From an uncultured Clostridium sp. (lineage in GTDB: Bacteria; Bacillota; Clostridia; Clostridiales; Clostridiaceae): a DNA stretch of 53,416 nt. The position numbers were made by a program, and so were the translations under genes. The notes below the pieces were generated by a model. That model ran no database searches and was not told the origin of the DNA. It was given only the letters and a program-made list of their open reading frames with translations. Numbering within the stretch: the first letter of the stretch is position 1; each line of letters opens with the position of its first letter. Positions 25,192-34,033 of the stretch are shown here, piece by piece. The stretch lies in assembly GCA_937927335.1 (NCBI GenBank), contig CALBDU010000051.1, positions 1 to 53,416 on the forward strand. Reading direction: 5' to 3'.

Positions 25192-25236
25192 AAAAAATAG
25201 ACTACAATAATTATATTATTGCAGTCTATTTTTTAT
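25192..25236 (-). terminator. Terminator after the TatD-family gene
   Basis: Long stem with arms AAAAAATAGACT and AGTCTATTTTTT plus an inner CAATAAT/ATTATTG pairing; U-rich on both strands, so it could also act on the plus strand. Confidence 0.8.
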
Positions 25237-25263
25237 TCTTAATCTTAATCTTATTCCTATTCC

Positions 25264-26010
25264 TTATAGGCTCATAAAGTTCTGCCACACCTTTTGTTCA
25301 AGCTCAATTGGATCCATATTTCTGATTTGGGCCACTTTCTTATAAACACCTGTTATATGCCGCGGCATACCAGTTTCCTTGCTTAGCCACTGTTCACCGG
25401 AAGGATTATCAGTTTCCATCAGTAATTTGTCTAAGGGTATTTCCCGGGCAATATTCCCTATAAAATCCGAATATTTTACTTCAACACTTATGGTAAAATA
25501 GCAGCCCATGTCTATTAGCTCCCTAAGCTCCTGCCTGGGGCCTGAATACCAGTGGATTATAGCTCTCTCGGATCTATATTTTTTCAGAAGCTGGATAATT
25601 TCTCTTTCAGCTCCTTTTGTATGAAGGTTCATAATTTTTGGGGTGCCTTTTTGAATTTTATCAAGAAAAAATTCAAATACCTTAACCTGGCTTTTAAAGG
25701 TTTCTTTTTCCGTCCACTGAAAATCCAGCCCAATCTCCCCGATCATTTCTGAATTATGGATGTAGGGCTCTAATTTGTCCAAGCTATCTTCATAGTACGC
25801 TGCACGCCAGGGATGAATTCCAAAGGATGGAATTATCAGTTCATTCCTTTGGGAAAGCTCCAGGTTTTTTTCATAGGATGGAATGTCCATGGAATTGGCC
25901 AGACTTTTGATCTGCAATTCTTCTATGTCCTTGAGAGCCTGATGTTCAAGGATTTGTCCATTTTCATAATTTATATACTCGTCCAAGTGAGTATGGGCAT
26001 CTAACAGCAT
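25264..26010 (-). CDS. TatD-family metal-dependent hydrolase
   Basis: A 248-residue TIM-barrel metallohydrolase. Metal-binding motifs of the TatD family are in place: MLLDAHTHLDEY at the N-terminus, SFGIHPW, EIGLDFQW (Glu and Asp), MNLHTKGA, IIHWYSG, and LLMETDNPS near the end. TatD enzymes act as DNA nucleases or small-molecule hydrolases. The chosen ATG has AAGGAGG 8 bases upstream; the longer start at 26037 is rejected. Directly upstream is a dispersed terminal-repeat copy (26029-26050) that overlaps the promoter region. Confidence 0.88.
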   Translation of the reverse strand: MLLDAHTHLDEYINYENGQILEHQALKDIEELQIKSLANSMDIPSYEKNLELSQRNELIIPSFGIHPWRAAYYEDSLDKLEPYIHNSEMIGEIGLDFQWTEKETFKSQVKVFEFFLDKIQKGTPKIMNLHTKGAEREIIQLLKKYRSERAIIHWYSGPRQELRELIDMGCYFTISVEVKYSDFIGNIAREIPLDKLLMETDNPSGEQWLSKETGMPRHITGVYKKVAQIRNMDPIELEQKVWQNFMSL

Positions 26011-26028
26011 TGCTGCAGCCTCCTTATC

Positions 26029-26050
26029 CTGTTTCAATAAAGTGTTGATG
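26029..26050 (+). repeat. Solo terminal-repeat copy upstream of tatD-like gene
   Basis: CTGTTTCAATAAAGTGTTG plus ATG, a close match to the ends of the IS1595-like element. Together with the inverted arm ending at 26133 it frames a 105-base segment. Confidence 0.7.
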
Positions 26051-26084
26051 GCTTAATCTGGTGTTAATGTAGCATGATAAAAAG

Positions 26085-26133
26085 CTGTTTTAATTAAGTG
26101 TGGATGGAACTTATCAACACTTAATTAAAACAG
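26085..26133. repeat. Palindromic mini-element made of two terminal repeats
   Basis: CTGTTTTAATTAAGTGTGG (26085-) faces TCAACACTTAATTAAAACAG (ending 26133) across a short centre, giving near-perfect arms of 21-22 bases. It is the same type as 8005-8056. No coding sequence and no U-tract. Confidence 0.78.
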
Positions 26134-26210
26134 ACTTTAAAGATCCCTAGCACTATACCTTTTACCTAAAAACAGCTTGTCCCAATTTCTAGGAATCGTA
26201 TTCTTGCAGC

Positions 26211-26789
26211 CTAAGTCCTTTTAAAATAAATATTGTTCCGTTTTATTGCAAAAATAATTATTGTATTTAAGACCACTAAATATATTGGAAATGCCAATGA
26301 AGAAAAATTCCAGGTCGTTATTGCAAAAAAACTGGTCATCGCTAAAAATAACCCACCCCAAAATGCAATAACATTTTCTGTATGGGGATATCTCCATGCT
26401 TTCAACACAGTTGGAATTGCCGCAAGTCCATCACTGATAATAGCAAAAATAATGGCATAATCGGGACTTTTAGTAATTTGCCATACAACTAATGCAAGAA
26501 AAGATACAATGCCGCAGCAATAATCAAGGCGCTCAAGCTTCAAGTATGAATTTTTATTGAAAAAAGAAACAATAAAGACCAATAATGGTGTAAAACCTGA
26601 CATAAAAACTGGAAACACTGATAACCCGACTCCATTGGTTATGGCAGCTGCTGTGGCAATAAATGGGGCAACCGACCACATCAGCCAGGTTATTCTATTT
26701 GGCTTTACCGAACCTTTAGCCACTTCCTTTATGTACGAAAATGTAAAAAAAATATTAATGACAGCGCCAGCGAAAACAATATATTTCAT
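26211..26789 (-). CDS. Hypothetical membrane protein, 192 residues
   Basis: A protein with about six to seven hydrophobic helices (IVFAGAVINIFFTFSYI, ITWLMWSVAPFIATAAA and so on). Phrases KPNRITWLMWS and a second-half SDGLAAIPTVLKAWRYPHTE give it the internal two-fold look of PQ-loop-like small transporters, but I cannot place it with certainty. RBS AGGGGGC is 4 bases from the ATG. It starts 27 bases after the Mrp-type ATPase stop, so the two are probably co-transcribed. Confidence 0.7.
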   Translation of the reverse strand: MKYIVFAGAVINIFFTFSYIKEVAKGSVKPNRITWLMWSVAPFIATAAAITNGVGLSVFPVFMSGFTPLLVFIVSFFNKNSYLKLERLDYCCGIVSFLALVVWQITKSPDYAIIFAIISDGLAAIPTVLKAWRYPHTENVIAFWGGLFLAMTSFFAITTWNFSSLAFPIYLVVLNTIIIFAIKRNNIYFKRT

Positions 26790-26816
26790 AAAAGCCCCCT
26801 ATGTAGTGAGGCCTGA

Positions 26817-27638
26817 CTACAGCCTCCTCAATATATTCATAACCACTGGGTTGAACAAGTCCCACAGTTCCCCCTTCAAAGCATCATACTCAGAGCTGGA
26901 GAGGCTTGAGACAGCCTTTGTCATTGGCAGCTCTCCCAGCAGGAACAAGTCATTATCCCTTATAAATTTTTCAGTGTTTTCGCTGTCAAACAGCTTTATT
27001 TTCTCATTGCAGCCCGGACACTGCACGTAGCTCATATTTTCAATTATTCCAAGCACATGGATATCCAGCTTCTTAGCCATGTTAACAGCTTTGGCCACAA
27101 TCATGGACACCATATCCTGTGGTACTGAAACCATGACAATACCGTCCATAGGAATTGACTGCATTACGGTAAGTGCAACATCGCCCGTTCCCGGAGGCAT
27201 GTCTATAATCAGATAGTCCAGATCTCCCCAAAGCACATCAGAATAAAACTGCTGTACTGTTCCGGTGATAACCGGCCCACGCCATATTACAGGAAGATTT
27301 TCGTCTTCAATGAGGAAGTTCAGGGACATGGCTTTGATGCCATCGGCAGTTTCCACGGGATATATGTATTTATCGTCGCCCATGGCTTTGTCATCCTTCA
27401 AGCCTAGAAGCCTCGGGATGCTTGGTCCTGTAATATCCGCATCCAGCAGGCCCACATTAAAGCCCATCTGATTAAGCTGCCTTGCAATCATAACTGAAAT
27501 GCTGGACTTTCCTACTCCTCCCTTTCCGCTCATTATTCCTATAATCTTTTTAATATTATTCAAAGGGTTGTTAACCCCGCACTGTTCCTTATCCTTAGAG
27601 CAGCTGCTGTTGGACGGACAAGATTTACAATCTGACAT
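26817..27638 (-). CDS. Mrp/NBP35-type P-loop ATPase (Fe-S carrier)
   Basis: A 273-residue ATPase of the Mrp/ApbC family that carries and transfers iron-sulfur clusters. Deviant Walker A GKGGVGKSS (about residues 38-46), Walker B region LLDADITGPS and IIDMPPGTGD, and the C-terminal CPGCNEK pair that binds the bridging cluster are present. The N-terminus adds a Cys-rich extension (CKSCPSNSSCSKDKEQCG) as in NBP35-like proteins. RBS AGAGGAGA precedes the ATG. Fe-S assembly fits the cluster-heavy Rnf locus nearby on the same strand, although they are separate units. Confidence 0.92.
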   Translation of the reverse strand: MSDCKSCPSNSSCSKDKEQCGVNNPLNNIKKIIGIMSGKGGVGKSSISVMIARQLNQMGFNVGLLDADITGPSIPRLLGLKDDKAMGDDKYIYPVETADGIKAMSLNFLIEDENLPVIWRGPVITGTVQQFYSDVLWGDLDYLIIDMPPGTGDVALTVMQSIPMDGIVMVSVPQDMVSMIVAKAVNMAKKLDIHVLGIIENMSYVQCPGCNEKIKLFDSENTEKFIRDNDLFLLGELPMTKAVSSLSSSEYDALKGELWDLFNPVVMNILRRL

Positions 27639-27810
27639 ACTATTATCTCCTCTCAGCTAGTTGATAAACTACATTTATATAATCAAATACCAAAAATAAT
27701 TTTATGTCTATTTATTATTTTTGTCAAATTCACAAAAATTCTACTAATATTTTTTTTATGTAAAGGTAATACTAAATTCGTAAATTACAGAATCACAAGG
27801 AGGAAGTACT

Positions 27811-28020
27811 ATGAACAATCCTAATGCTAAAAATATTGAAGCAAATAACCTTAAGGTTATTAAAGAGCAGCTTGCCCAGGAAGCATTGATGAATAAAAAG
27901 TATAATGAATGTTCCTGTCAGAGCCAGGATCAGGCCATAAAGACTCTCTGCGGCGAGGCCAGCCAGCTCCACAAGCAGAATTTCCAGACTCTTAAGACCT
28001 ATCTTGATTCACATCAATAA
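27811..28020 (+). CDS. Small CotF-like spore protein, first of pair
   Basis: A 69-residue protein of helical, Gln/Lys-rich make-up (KVIKEQLAQEALMNKKYNEC, then LHKQNFQTLKTYLD). It has one CSC motif. The pattern resembles part of the CotF coat-protein fold and it precedes a clear CotF-family gene by 18 bases, so I read it as a partner coat protein. RBS AAGGAGGAA is 7 bases from the ATG. Sporulation-specific expression is likely but no sigma-K or sigma-G promoter could be called with confidence. Confidence 0.7.
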   Translation: MNNPNAKNIEANNLKVIKEQLAQEALMNKKYNECSCQSQDQAIKTLCGEASQLHKQNFQTLKTYLDSHQ

Positions 28021-28038
28021 AATTGGAGGTAAAAAAAC

Positions 28039-28299
28039 ATGAATGACAAAGATATGATGCATGATTTACTGGCCAGTGAAAAGCTTGGCCTATCCAGTTA
28101 CAGTGCAGGTATAATGGAAAGCTCCTGTACCAACCTCAGGAACACCTTAATGGATAACTACAAAAAAACACAGGACTTGCAATACAAGGTTTTTGACACT
28201 ATGAACCAGAGGGGCTGGTACCAGACCAAGGATGCAGACTCCAATGAGGTTCAGCAGATTAAAGATCAGGCAAACCAGATGATGGGTGAATTAAAGTAA
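28039..28299 (+). CDS. CotF-family spore coat protein
   Basis: An 86-residue protein of the spore coat CotF type: DKDMMHDLLASEKLGLSSYS then ESSCTNLRNTLMDNY and a C-terminal MNQRGWY. It folds as a helical hairpin related to ferritin-like bundles and is found in coats of Clostridia and Bacilli. RBS TGGAGGT is 8 bases from the ATG. It forms a pair with the preceding small gene and is followed by a terminator hairpin shared with rnfB. Confidence 0.8.
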   Translation: MNDKDMMHDLLASEKLGLSSYSAGIMESSCTNLRNTLMDNYKKTQDLQYKVFDTMNQRGWYQTKDADSNEVQQIKDQANQMMGELK

Positions 28300-28329
28300 T
28301 TAAAATAATTCCCTCTATAAAAATAAATC

Positions 28330-28363
28330 AGGGATGTGTAATTCATCTGAAAAACACATCCCT
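28330..28363. terminator. Hairpin between convergent cotF-like and rnfB genes
   Basis: Perfect 10-pair stem AGGGATGTGT/ACACATCCCT with a 14-base loop, A/T-rich on both sides (AAAAATT right; minus-strand GATTTATTTTTA), so it may serve both transcripts. Confidence 0.65.
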
Positions 28364-28378
28364 AAAAATTATTCTATA

Positions 28379-29332
28379 TTATTTTTCAGCAGTTGTTTCT
28401 GCAGCAGCTTTTTCAGCAGCGGCTTTGGCAGCCTTTTCTGCAGCAGCCTTTACAGCGGCTTCTTTTGCAGCTTTTGCAGCAGCAGCGGCTGCTTCTTTTG
28501 CAGCTTCACCTTGAGCTATAGCTGCAGGAGTCAAGCCTCTTATTGCTCCAGTTGGACATTTTGCCAGACAAGTTGCGTTATCGCATTTTTCCAGGCAGAT
28601 ATGAGCATTAACTGTAGCAAGATTATTTTCAACTGTGATTGCATCGTATGGGCAGCTCTTCTTACAGATTCCGCAGCCTATACATGCTACTGAACATAAT
28701 TTACGTGCGTCTGCACCCTTATCCTTGGAGTTGCAGAGAACGCTTACGTGTGATCCAATTGGTGCCATTGCTATTACATGCTTAGGACATACTGATTCGC
28801 ATTTTCCACAGCCTGTACATTTCTTTTCATCAACCTTAGGAAGACCGTCTGGTCCCATGTGGAGAGCATCAAATGGACAGTTTTTTGCACAGGTTCCAAG
28901 ACCCATACATCCGTACTGGCAGCCTTTAGGGCCTCCTGTAAGAAGACTTGCAGCCACACAGTCCTGAACTCCCTCATATTTATACTTTTGAACAGCAACT
29001 TCCTTAGTACCTTTGCATCTAACCTGGGCAACTCTTGGTTCAACCTCAGGTGCAACCTTTCCTGTAAGCTGTGCAACTAATTCTGCTACAGGCTTTTTAC
29101 CAGGAATACAAAGGTTTGGAGGAACATCGGGATTATTTGCAACTGCTTCAGCATAAGCTGCACATCCAGCATAACCGCAGGCACCACACTGTCCTTTTGG
29201 AAGTATGTCTTCTACAAGATGGATAACCGGGTTAATTTCCATTGCAAACTTTTTATTAACATATGCCAGTATAAATCCGAAAACTATACCAACACCAGTC
29301 ATTACTACTAGAACCATTATTGCAGTATTCAT
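28379..29332 (-). CDS. rnfB: RnfB, Fe-S subunit of ferredoxin:NAD+ oxidoreductase
   Basis: A 317-residue protein that takes electrons from ferredoxin in the Rnf complex. An N-terminal membrane helix is followed by the Fe-S domain CGACGYAGCAAYAEAV with a distal CIPG, then ferredoxin-like modules CAKNCP, CTGCGKCESVCPKH, CIGCGICKKSCPYDA and CDNATCLAKCPTGAI. The last 45 or so residues are an Ala/Lys/Glu-rich helix without Cys. It is the last gene of the rnfCDGEAB unit, 17 bases after rnfA, with RBS AAAGGAG. Confidence 0.95.
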   Translation of the reverse strand: MNTAIMVLVVMTGVGIVFGFILAYVNKKFAMEINPVIHLVEDILPKGQCGACGYAGCAAYAEAVANNPDVPPNLCIPGKKPVAELVAQLTGKVAPEVEPRVAQVRCKGTKEVAVQKYKYEGVQDCVAASLLTGGPKGCQYGCMGLGTCAKNCPFDALHMGPDGLPKVDEKKCTGCGKCESVCPKHVIAMAPIGSHVSVLCNSKDKGADARKLCSVACIGCGICKKSCPYDAITVENNLATVNAHICLEKCDNATCLAKCPTGAIRGLTPAAIAQGEAAKEAAAAAAKAAKEAAVKAAAEKAAKAAAEKAAAETTAEK

Positions 29333-29349
29333 GATATCTCAGCTCCTTT

Positions 29350-29928
29350 CTACAGCGCAATCATGCCTGAAAAACCGAGGAAGGACAATGCCAGCATACC
29401 AGCTAATATAAATGCTATGCCAAGGCCTTCTAATGGTTTAGGTACATCTGCCAATCTAAGTTTTTCTCTTAAGCTTGCCATAAGGATTATAGCCAGTGCA
29501 AAACCAGCACCTGATCCTATAGCAAATACTATACTCTTTAAAAAGTTGTAATTTGATTCAGCATTTAAAAGTGGAACGGAAAGTACTATACAGTTAGTAG
29601 CTATAAGCAGCAGGTATATTCCCCACATGTTGTATAATGCAGGAGCCTGTTTCTTTATAATAATTTCCAGCAACTGAACGAAACTTGCTATAAGCAATAC
29701 GAAAACAACTGTTGTCAGGAATGTCAATCCGAATGGTGCCAGTATAAAGTGGTATACCAGCCATGCAAGCATTGAACTTAAAGTCATAACTGAGGTTACA
29801 GCCATACCCATACCAACGGAAGCATTCAGATTCTTGGATACACCAAAGAATATACATAAGCCAAGGAATCTTGTAAGCACGAAGTTGTTAACAACTACGG
29901 CGCTCATAAACAGGGTAAAATATTCCAT
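29350..29928 (-). CDS. rnfA: RnfA, membrane subunit of Rnf complex
   Basis: A 192-residue protein with six membrane helices. Opening MEYFTLFMSAVVVNNFVLTRFLGLC carries the conserved Cys near residue 25 that, with its counterpart in RnfE, ligates the intramembrane iron cluster; ATNCIVLSVPLLN holds the second. It is part of the electron and ion path between RnfG/D and the membrane. It begins at the rnfE stop (TAATG overlap), showing translational coupling. Confidence 0.95.
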   Translation of the reverse strand: MEYFTLFMSAVVVNNFVLTRFLGLCIFFGVSKNLNASVGMGMAVTSVMTLSSMLAWLVYHFILAPFGLTFLTTVVFVLLIASFVQLLEIIIKKQAPALYNMWGIYLLLIATNCIVLSVPLLNAESNYNFLKSIVFAIGSGAGFALAIILMASLREKLRLADVPKPLEGLGIAFILAGMLALSFLGFSGMIAL

Positions 29929-30551
29929 TATGCTTCACCTCTCTCTGCTTTTACTCTTTCTCTGTAGGCATTCCATACCTTAACTCCACCAACCATGTAG
30001 CCGATAAGGATGAAGCCGCCGGCAGGAAGTATCATTATCAATGCAGGGTTGTACCATGCACCAAGTATTTTTATTCCAAATATTGATCCCATACCAAACA
30101 ATTCACGGATAACTCCGATGGAAAGCATGGCAACACAGAATCCTGATCCCATACCAAGTCCATCAAAGAAGGATGGTATAACCTTGTTCTTTGCAGCAAA
30201 AACTTCCGCTCTAGCAAGGATTATTGCAAAAACAACAACCAGTGCCAGGTATATTCCAAGAGCCTTGTACAGGGTTGGTGCATATGCCTGAAGAAGAAGC
30301 TGTACCAGCGTAACTATAGTTGCTATAGATGTAATGTATACAGGTACACGAACTTTTGGATTAACAAGCTTTCTTGTGATGGAAACCACTGTATTGTTTG
30401 CAGTTATAACGAAGAGCACTGTTAGTCCCATAGTCATTGCGTTTATAGCTGTAGAAGTAACTGCCAAAGCTGGACACAAGCTTAAGGCTAGTACAAATAT
30501 AGGGTTTTCGTCAATTATACCTTTTTTGTATATATTCCATAATTCTCTCAT
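29928..30551 (-). CDS. rnfE: RnfE, membrane subunit of Rnf complex
   Basis: A 207-residue RnfA paralogue with six membrane helices, antiparallel to RnfA in the complex. The conserved Cys is in LALSLCPALAVTSTAINA (about residue 27) and the second in GSGFCVAMLSIGVIREL. The C-terminal tail is basic and cytosolic. RBS GGAGG lies in the end of rnfG, 8 bases from the ATG. Length and motifs match clostridial RnfE. Confidence 0.95.
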   Translation of the reverse strand: MRELWNIYKKGIIDENPIFVLALSLCPALAVTSTAINAMTMGLTVLFVITANNTVVSITRKLVNPKVRVPVYITSIATIVTLVQLLLQAYAPTLYKALGIYLALVVVFAIILARAEVFAAKNKVIPSFFDGLGMGSGFCVAMLSIGVIRELFGMGSIFGIKILGAWYNPALIMILPAGGFILIGYMVGGVKVWNAYRERVKAERGEA

Positions 30552-30552
30552 A

Positions 30553-31110
30553 CTACTTACCTCCTACAAACTTGTCAACCTCTTCCACAGCTTCCTTTAC
30601 ACCCTTTGTTACGGCTTTAGAGGAAATTGTGGCGCCGGTCATTGCCTGGATATTTTTTGTGTTTGAAGGATCCTTAGTAACAACGAGATCTTCTGCAGTT
30701 TTACCTACAAACTGCTTCTTGAAAGGTTCTTTGTTAGCATTGTCTCCAAGTCCAGGAGTTTCGTTATGTGACAATATTTCATATTTTATTACTTTTCCAT
30801 CTGGGGTTACAGCAACCATCATTTTTATTGCTCCGCCATATCCCTTTGTTTCACCTGGAACTACATAAGCTACAACTTTCCCGCCTTTTTCAGCTTCATA
30901 CCAGCCTGTTTTTCCAGATATCTCTTTAAAATTCTCTGCATCAACTAATGCTTTCATTGTCTGTTGTTTTGTAATTACCGCCTTTTTAGCTGCCACCGGT
31001 GCTGTTATAAAGTAGGTGGTTGCTATTATTGCTCCGGATATGAAGCAGGCCGCGGTAAGGTTCATTGCAATCTGTACGATAGAATATTGTTTCTCGTGAT
31101 GATCTGACAT
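30553..31110 (-). CDS. rnfG: RnfG, FMN-binding subunit of Rnf complex
   Basis: A 185-residue protein with one N-terminal membrane helix (AMNLTAACFISGAIIATTYFI region) and an FMN-binding domain outside. The covalent flavin attachment motif S/T-GAT is seen as AMTGATISSKAV, where the final Thr carries FMN. The phrase HNETPGLGDN is also typical. I chose the ATG at 31110 with GGAGG 9 bases upstream; the TTG two codons earlier is too close to the ribosome site. Confidence 0.94.
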   Translation of the reverse strand: MSDHHEKQYSIVQIAMNLTAACFISGAIIATTYFITAPVAAKKAVITKQQTMKALVDAENFKEISGKTGWYEAEKGGKVVAYVVPGETKGYGGAIKMMVAVTPDGKVIKYEILSHNETPGLGDNANKEPFKKQFVGKTAEDLVVTKDPSNTKNIQAMTGATISSKAVTKGVKEAVEEVDKFVGGK

Positions 31111-31116
31111 TTTCAA

Positions 31117-32106
31117 TTACCTCCTTGCGCCAAATTTAACTGGAGGACAGAGTCGGTCAATTAGTGGAGTAACAGCGTTCATTAACAATATTGAGTAACA
31201 AACACCTTCCGGATAACCGCCTTTTAACCTTATCAGTGTAGTTAACAAACCACAGCCTAAGGCAAAAATTATCTGACCCTTCCTAGTAATAGGAATAGTA
31301 ACCATATCTGTAGCCATGAAGAATGCTCCAATTACTAATCCACCTGACATCATATGGAGTAATGGATCTCCAGTGAACAGACCAGCTGGTCCAAATACCC
31401 AGGTAAGCAATCCAACTGAACCAATCATGATTACTGGAACCTGCCAGTTAACATATTTCTTGTATATAAGGAATAATCCGCCTAAAACTAATAATATTGT
31501 AGAAGTTTCACCTAAGGAACCGTTTCTGTTACCTATTAATAGTGCCTGATATAAATGAGCAGTTCCGCCGTAAGCAGTTACCACTGCATCGTATCCCTGC
31601 TGCTTTAACATGTTAAGTGGTGTAGCTGATGATACAACATCAACGCTGGACTGAATTTTTGTCCAGGTAGTCATAGCTACAGGCCAAGATACCATAAGTG
31701 CAGCTCTTCCGATGTGGGCAGGGTTGAATATGTTGTATCCAAGTCCTCCCATGGAGTGTTTTGCAATTACTATTGATATGAAAGATCCTATAACAGCCAT
31801 ATAATATGGAAGTGTAGGTGGAAGACACATTGTAAGCAGGAAGCCTGTTAAGAATGCGCTACCGTCATTTATTGTTATAGGTTTTTTTCTGATTTTTTCT
31901 GTAAGGTACTCAAAAATTACTGCGGAAGCTATACCCACAATTAATAATATAAGTGCATGAATACCAAAGTGATATGCTCCATATAAACCAGCAGGAGCCA
32001 GAGCGATATTAACAGTCCACATTATTTTGCTTATTGATTCTTCTGAACGTATATGCGGAGATGTGGACACGGTTAGTAAATTTTCATTTAATTTTGCTTC
32101 AGCCAT
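31117..32106 (-). CDS. rnfD: RnfD, FMN-carrying membrane subunit of Rnf complex
   Basis: A 329-residue protein with about nine to ten membrane helices. Key phrases are TINDGSAFLTGFLLTMCLPP, NIFNPAHIGRAALMVSWP and the FMN attachment site SSATPLNML (Thr), plus IRLKGGYPEGVCYSILLMN. It carries a covalently bound flavin and is thought to form the ion channel of the complex. RBS GGGGGTGAAAG precedes the ATG, and the stop touches the rnfG ribosome site. Confidence 0.95.
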   Translation of the reverse strand: MAEAKLNENLLTVSTSPHIRSEESISKIMWTVNIALAPAGLYGAYHFGIHALILLIVGIASAVIFEYLTEKIRKKPITINDGSAFLTGFLLTMCLPPTLPYYMAVIGSFISIVIAKHSMGGLGYNIFNPAHIGRAALMVSWPVAMTTWTKIQSSVDVVSSATPLNMLKQQGYDAVVTAYGGTAHLYQALLIGNRNGSLGETSTILLVLGGLFLIYKKYVNWQVPVIMIGSVGLLTWVFGPAGLFTGDPLLHMMSGGLVIGAFFMATDMVTIPITRKGQIIFALGCGLLTTLIRLKGGYPEGVCYSILLMNAVTPLIDRLCPPVKFGARR

Positions 32107-32119
32107 TAACTTTCACCCC

Positions 32120-33454
32120 CTATTTTTGTGCAGCCTTGGCAGCAGCAGCTTTTGCAGCATTCTGTGCCTTACAATATTTAATGTATTGAACTATATTACG
32201 TTTTGCAGGGCAGCCATATACGCAGCTTCCGCATTCTATACAATCCAACAAATTGAAATCTTCTTTAGCTTCTTCGAAAAGGTTTTTTTCACCTAATATG
32301 CTGAGCATACTTGGATTTAATCCCATTGGACAGGCATCCACACATTTGCCGCATCTTATACAAGGTGATTCAGTACCTACGTTTGCTTCACCCTTTGCAA
32401 AGGCAAGCAAGCCTGAAGAACCCTTCATTATAGGGAATTCAGCACCGGAGAGTGCAAATCCCATCATAGGACCGCCAGAGATAAGCTTTTCCGGCTGACT
32501 TGAAAATCCGCCGCAAAGATCTATAACATCCTTTAAGGTTGTTCCAACTCTCAACAAAAGATTTTTAGGTTCCTTTATTGCTTGTCCGCTTACTGTAGTT
32601 ACCCTTTCAATAAGTGGAATTCCTTTTGTTACAGCATCGCAAATTGCAGCTACTGTTCCAACATTTTGAACAACTACGCCAACATCCATTGGAAGTCCGC
32701 CTGATGGCACTTCTCTGTTAGCCAATGCCTTTATCAGCATTTTCTCAGCACCTTGAGGATATCTGGTTGGCAGTGCAACTACCTTTACAGTTGTTCCTTC
32801 AAAGGCTTTTTTCATTACCTCAACGGCATCCATTTTATTTTCTTCTATTCCTACGAATCCATTTTCAACTCCAAGAGCTTTCATTACTATTAAAACTCCA
32901 GTTGCTACTCTTTCAGATTCTTCAAGCATCATTCTGTGGTCGGCAGTCAAATATGGTTCACATTCAGCTGCATTTAATATGAAGACATCGATTTTCTTTT
33001 CAGGAGGCGGTGCAAGCTTAACGTGTGTAGGGAATGTAGCTCCTCCCATACCAACTATGCCCGCTTCTTTAATAATACCTTTAATAGCGTTTGAGTCTAA
33101 ATTCTGCCAATCTCTCTCCATTGGAATTCCATCAATCCATTGGTCTTGTCCATCGTTTTCAATAACAACAGACATACATTTACCAAACATAGGATGAGGG
33201 TATTCAGCAACATCGATAACTTTTCCTGAAATTGAAGCATGAATAGGGCTGGACACAAAAGCGTCACTCTTAGCAATAACTTGTCCCTTTTTAACTTCAT
33301 CACCTTTATTTACTACAGGCGTACAAGGCGCACCAATGTGCTGTCTTACAGGAATTATTACTTTGCTTGGCAGAGGTGCTATTTCGATCGGTTTGCTAGC
33401 AGTATAGCTTTTCCGATCATTTGGGTGCACTCCACCGCGAAACAATTTTGCCAT
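32120..33454 (-). CDS. rnfC: RnfC, NADH-binding Fe-S subunit of Rnf complex
   Basis: A 444-residue peripheral subunit that passes electrons to NAD+ via FMN. The Gly-rich nucleotide region GMGGATFPTHVKL and ECEPYLTADHRMM resemble NuoF, and two [4Fe-4S] motifs follow near the end: CIRCGKCVDACPMGLNP and CIECGSCVYGCPAKRNI. The C-terminal tail is short and Ala/Lys-rich. It is the second gene of the unit, about 108 bases after rseC, with RBS GAGAGAGGTG before the ATG. Confidence 0.95.
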   Translation of the reverse strand: MAKLFRGGVHPNDRKSYTASKPIEIAPLPSKVIIPVRQHIGAPCTPVVNKGDEVKKGQVIAKSDAFVSSPIHASISGKVIDVAEYPHPMFGKCMSVVIENDGQDQWIDGIPMERDWQNLDSNAIKGIIKEAGIVGMGGATFPTHVKLAPPPEKKIDVFILNAAECEPYLTADHRMMLEESERVATGVLIVMKALGVENGFVGIEENKMDAVEVMKKAFEGTTVKVVALPTRYPQGAEKMLIKALANREVPSGGLPMDVGVVVQNVGTVAAICDAVTKGIPLIERVTTVSGQAIKEPKNLLLRVGTTLKDVIDLCGGFSSQPEKLISGGPMMGFALSGAEFPIMKGSSGLLAFAKGEANVGTESPCIRCGKCVDACPMGLNPSMLSILGEKNLFEEAKEDFNLLDCIECGSCVYGCPAKRNIVQYIKYCKAQNAAKAAAAKAAQK

Positions 33455-33562
33455 TTTTAAACACCTCTCTCAAATAATAAATTATAAATAAAGTTAGCAA
33501 TAAATTATTATAGCTGTTAAACTTTAGTCCGATGTGATTAGATCTTATTAGTTCTTTTGCAA

Positions 33563-33982
33563 TTACGTCGTTATCTTTGTGATAACCGGCTGCATTTTTA
33601 CATCATTTCTTGCAGATTTGTCAAAGATTTTAATGTATAGAACTGATAAAGCAAATGCGATTATACCACCGATAACCTGAAATGTTACTACCGACTGGGA
33701 ACCCATGCGATTTGCAGCGTACCATCCAGCCACAGCACCAAGGAAAATTGCCACCAATGGCAACATATAAACAATAAATGCGGCTTGAAGCATATTTACT
33801 TCCTGGATTTCAAAGGTTACGTTTTGTCCAACCTTAGCACCAACAGGATTTCTTGCATCAACAATCATGGCATTGTCCCCAGGACACGCACCGCAGTTCT
33901 TGCAGTCACCATGCCTTGTGGCTCTGACCTTAGCCATATTGCCGTTAACTTCAACCACAATACCCAGCTGCTCCTTCTTCAT
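33563..33982 (-). CDS. rseC: RseC/SoxR-reducing-system-like protein
   Basis: A 139-residue protein of the RseC family. The N-terminal domain (EQLGIVVEVNGNMAKVRATR) is followed by the conserved Cys cluster DCKNCGACPG and then two membrane helices (AAFIVYMLPLVAIFLGAVAG and VIGGIIAFALSVLYI). RseC homologues often sit with rnf/rsx genes and are thought to help in SoxR reduction or complex maturation. It leads the rnf unit with RBS TTAGGAGGTG before the ATG. Its exact role in Gram-positive bacteria is not established. Confidence 0.9.
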   Translation of the reverse strand: MKKEQLGIVVEVNGNMAKVRATRHGDCKNCGACPGDNAMIVDARNPVGAKVGQNVTFEIQEVNMLQAAFIVYMLPLVAIFLGAVAGWYAANRMGSQSVVTFQVIGGIIAFALSVLYIKIFDKSARNDVKMQPVITKITT

Positions 33983-34033
33983 AAATTACACCTCCTAAAG
34001 GCCTGCGCAAAATGACCCAAATATTAAATACTT

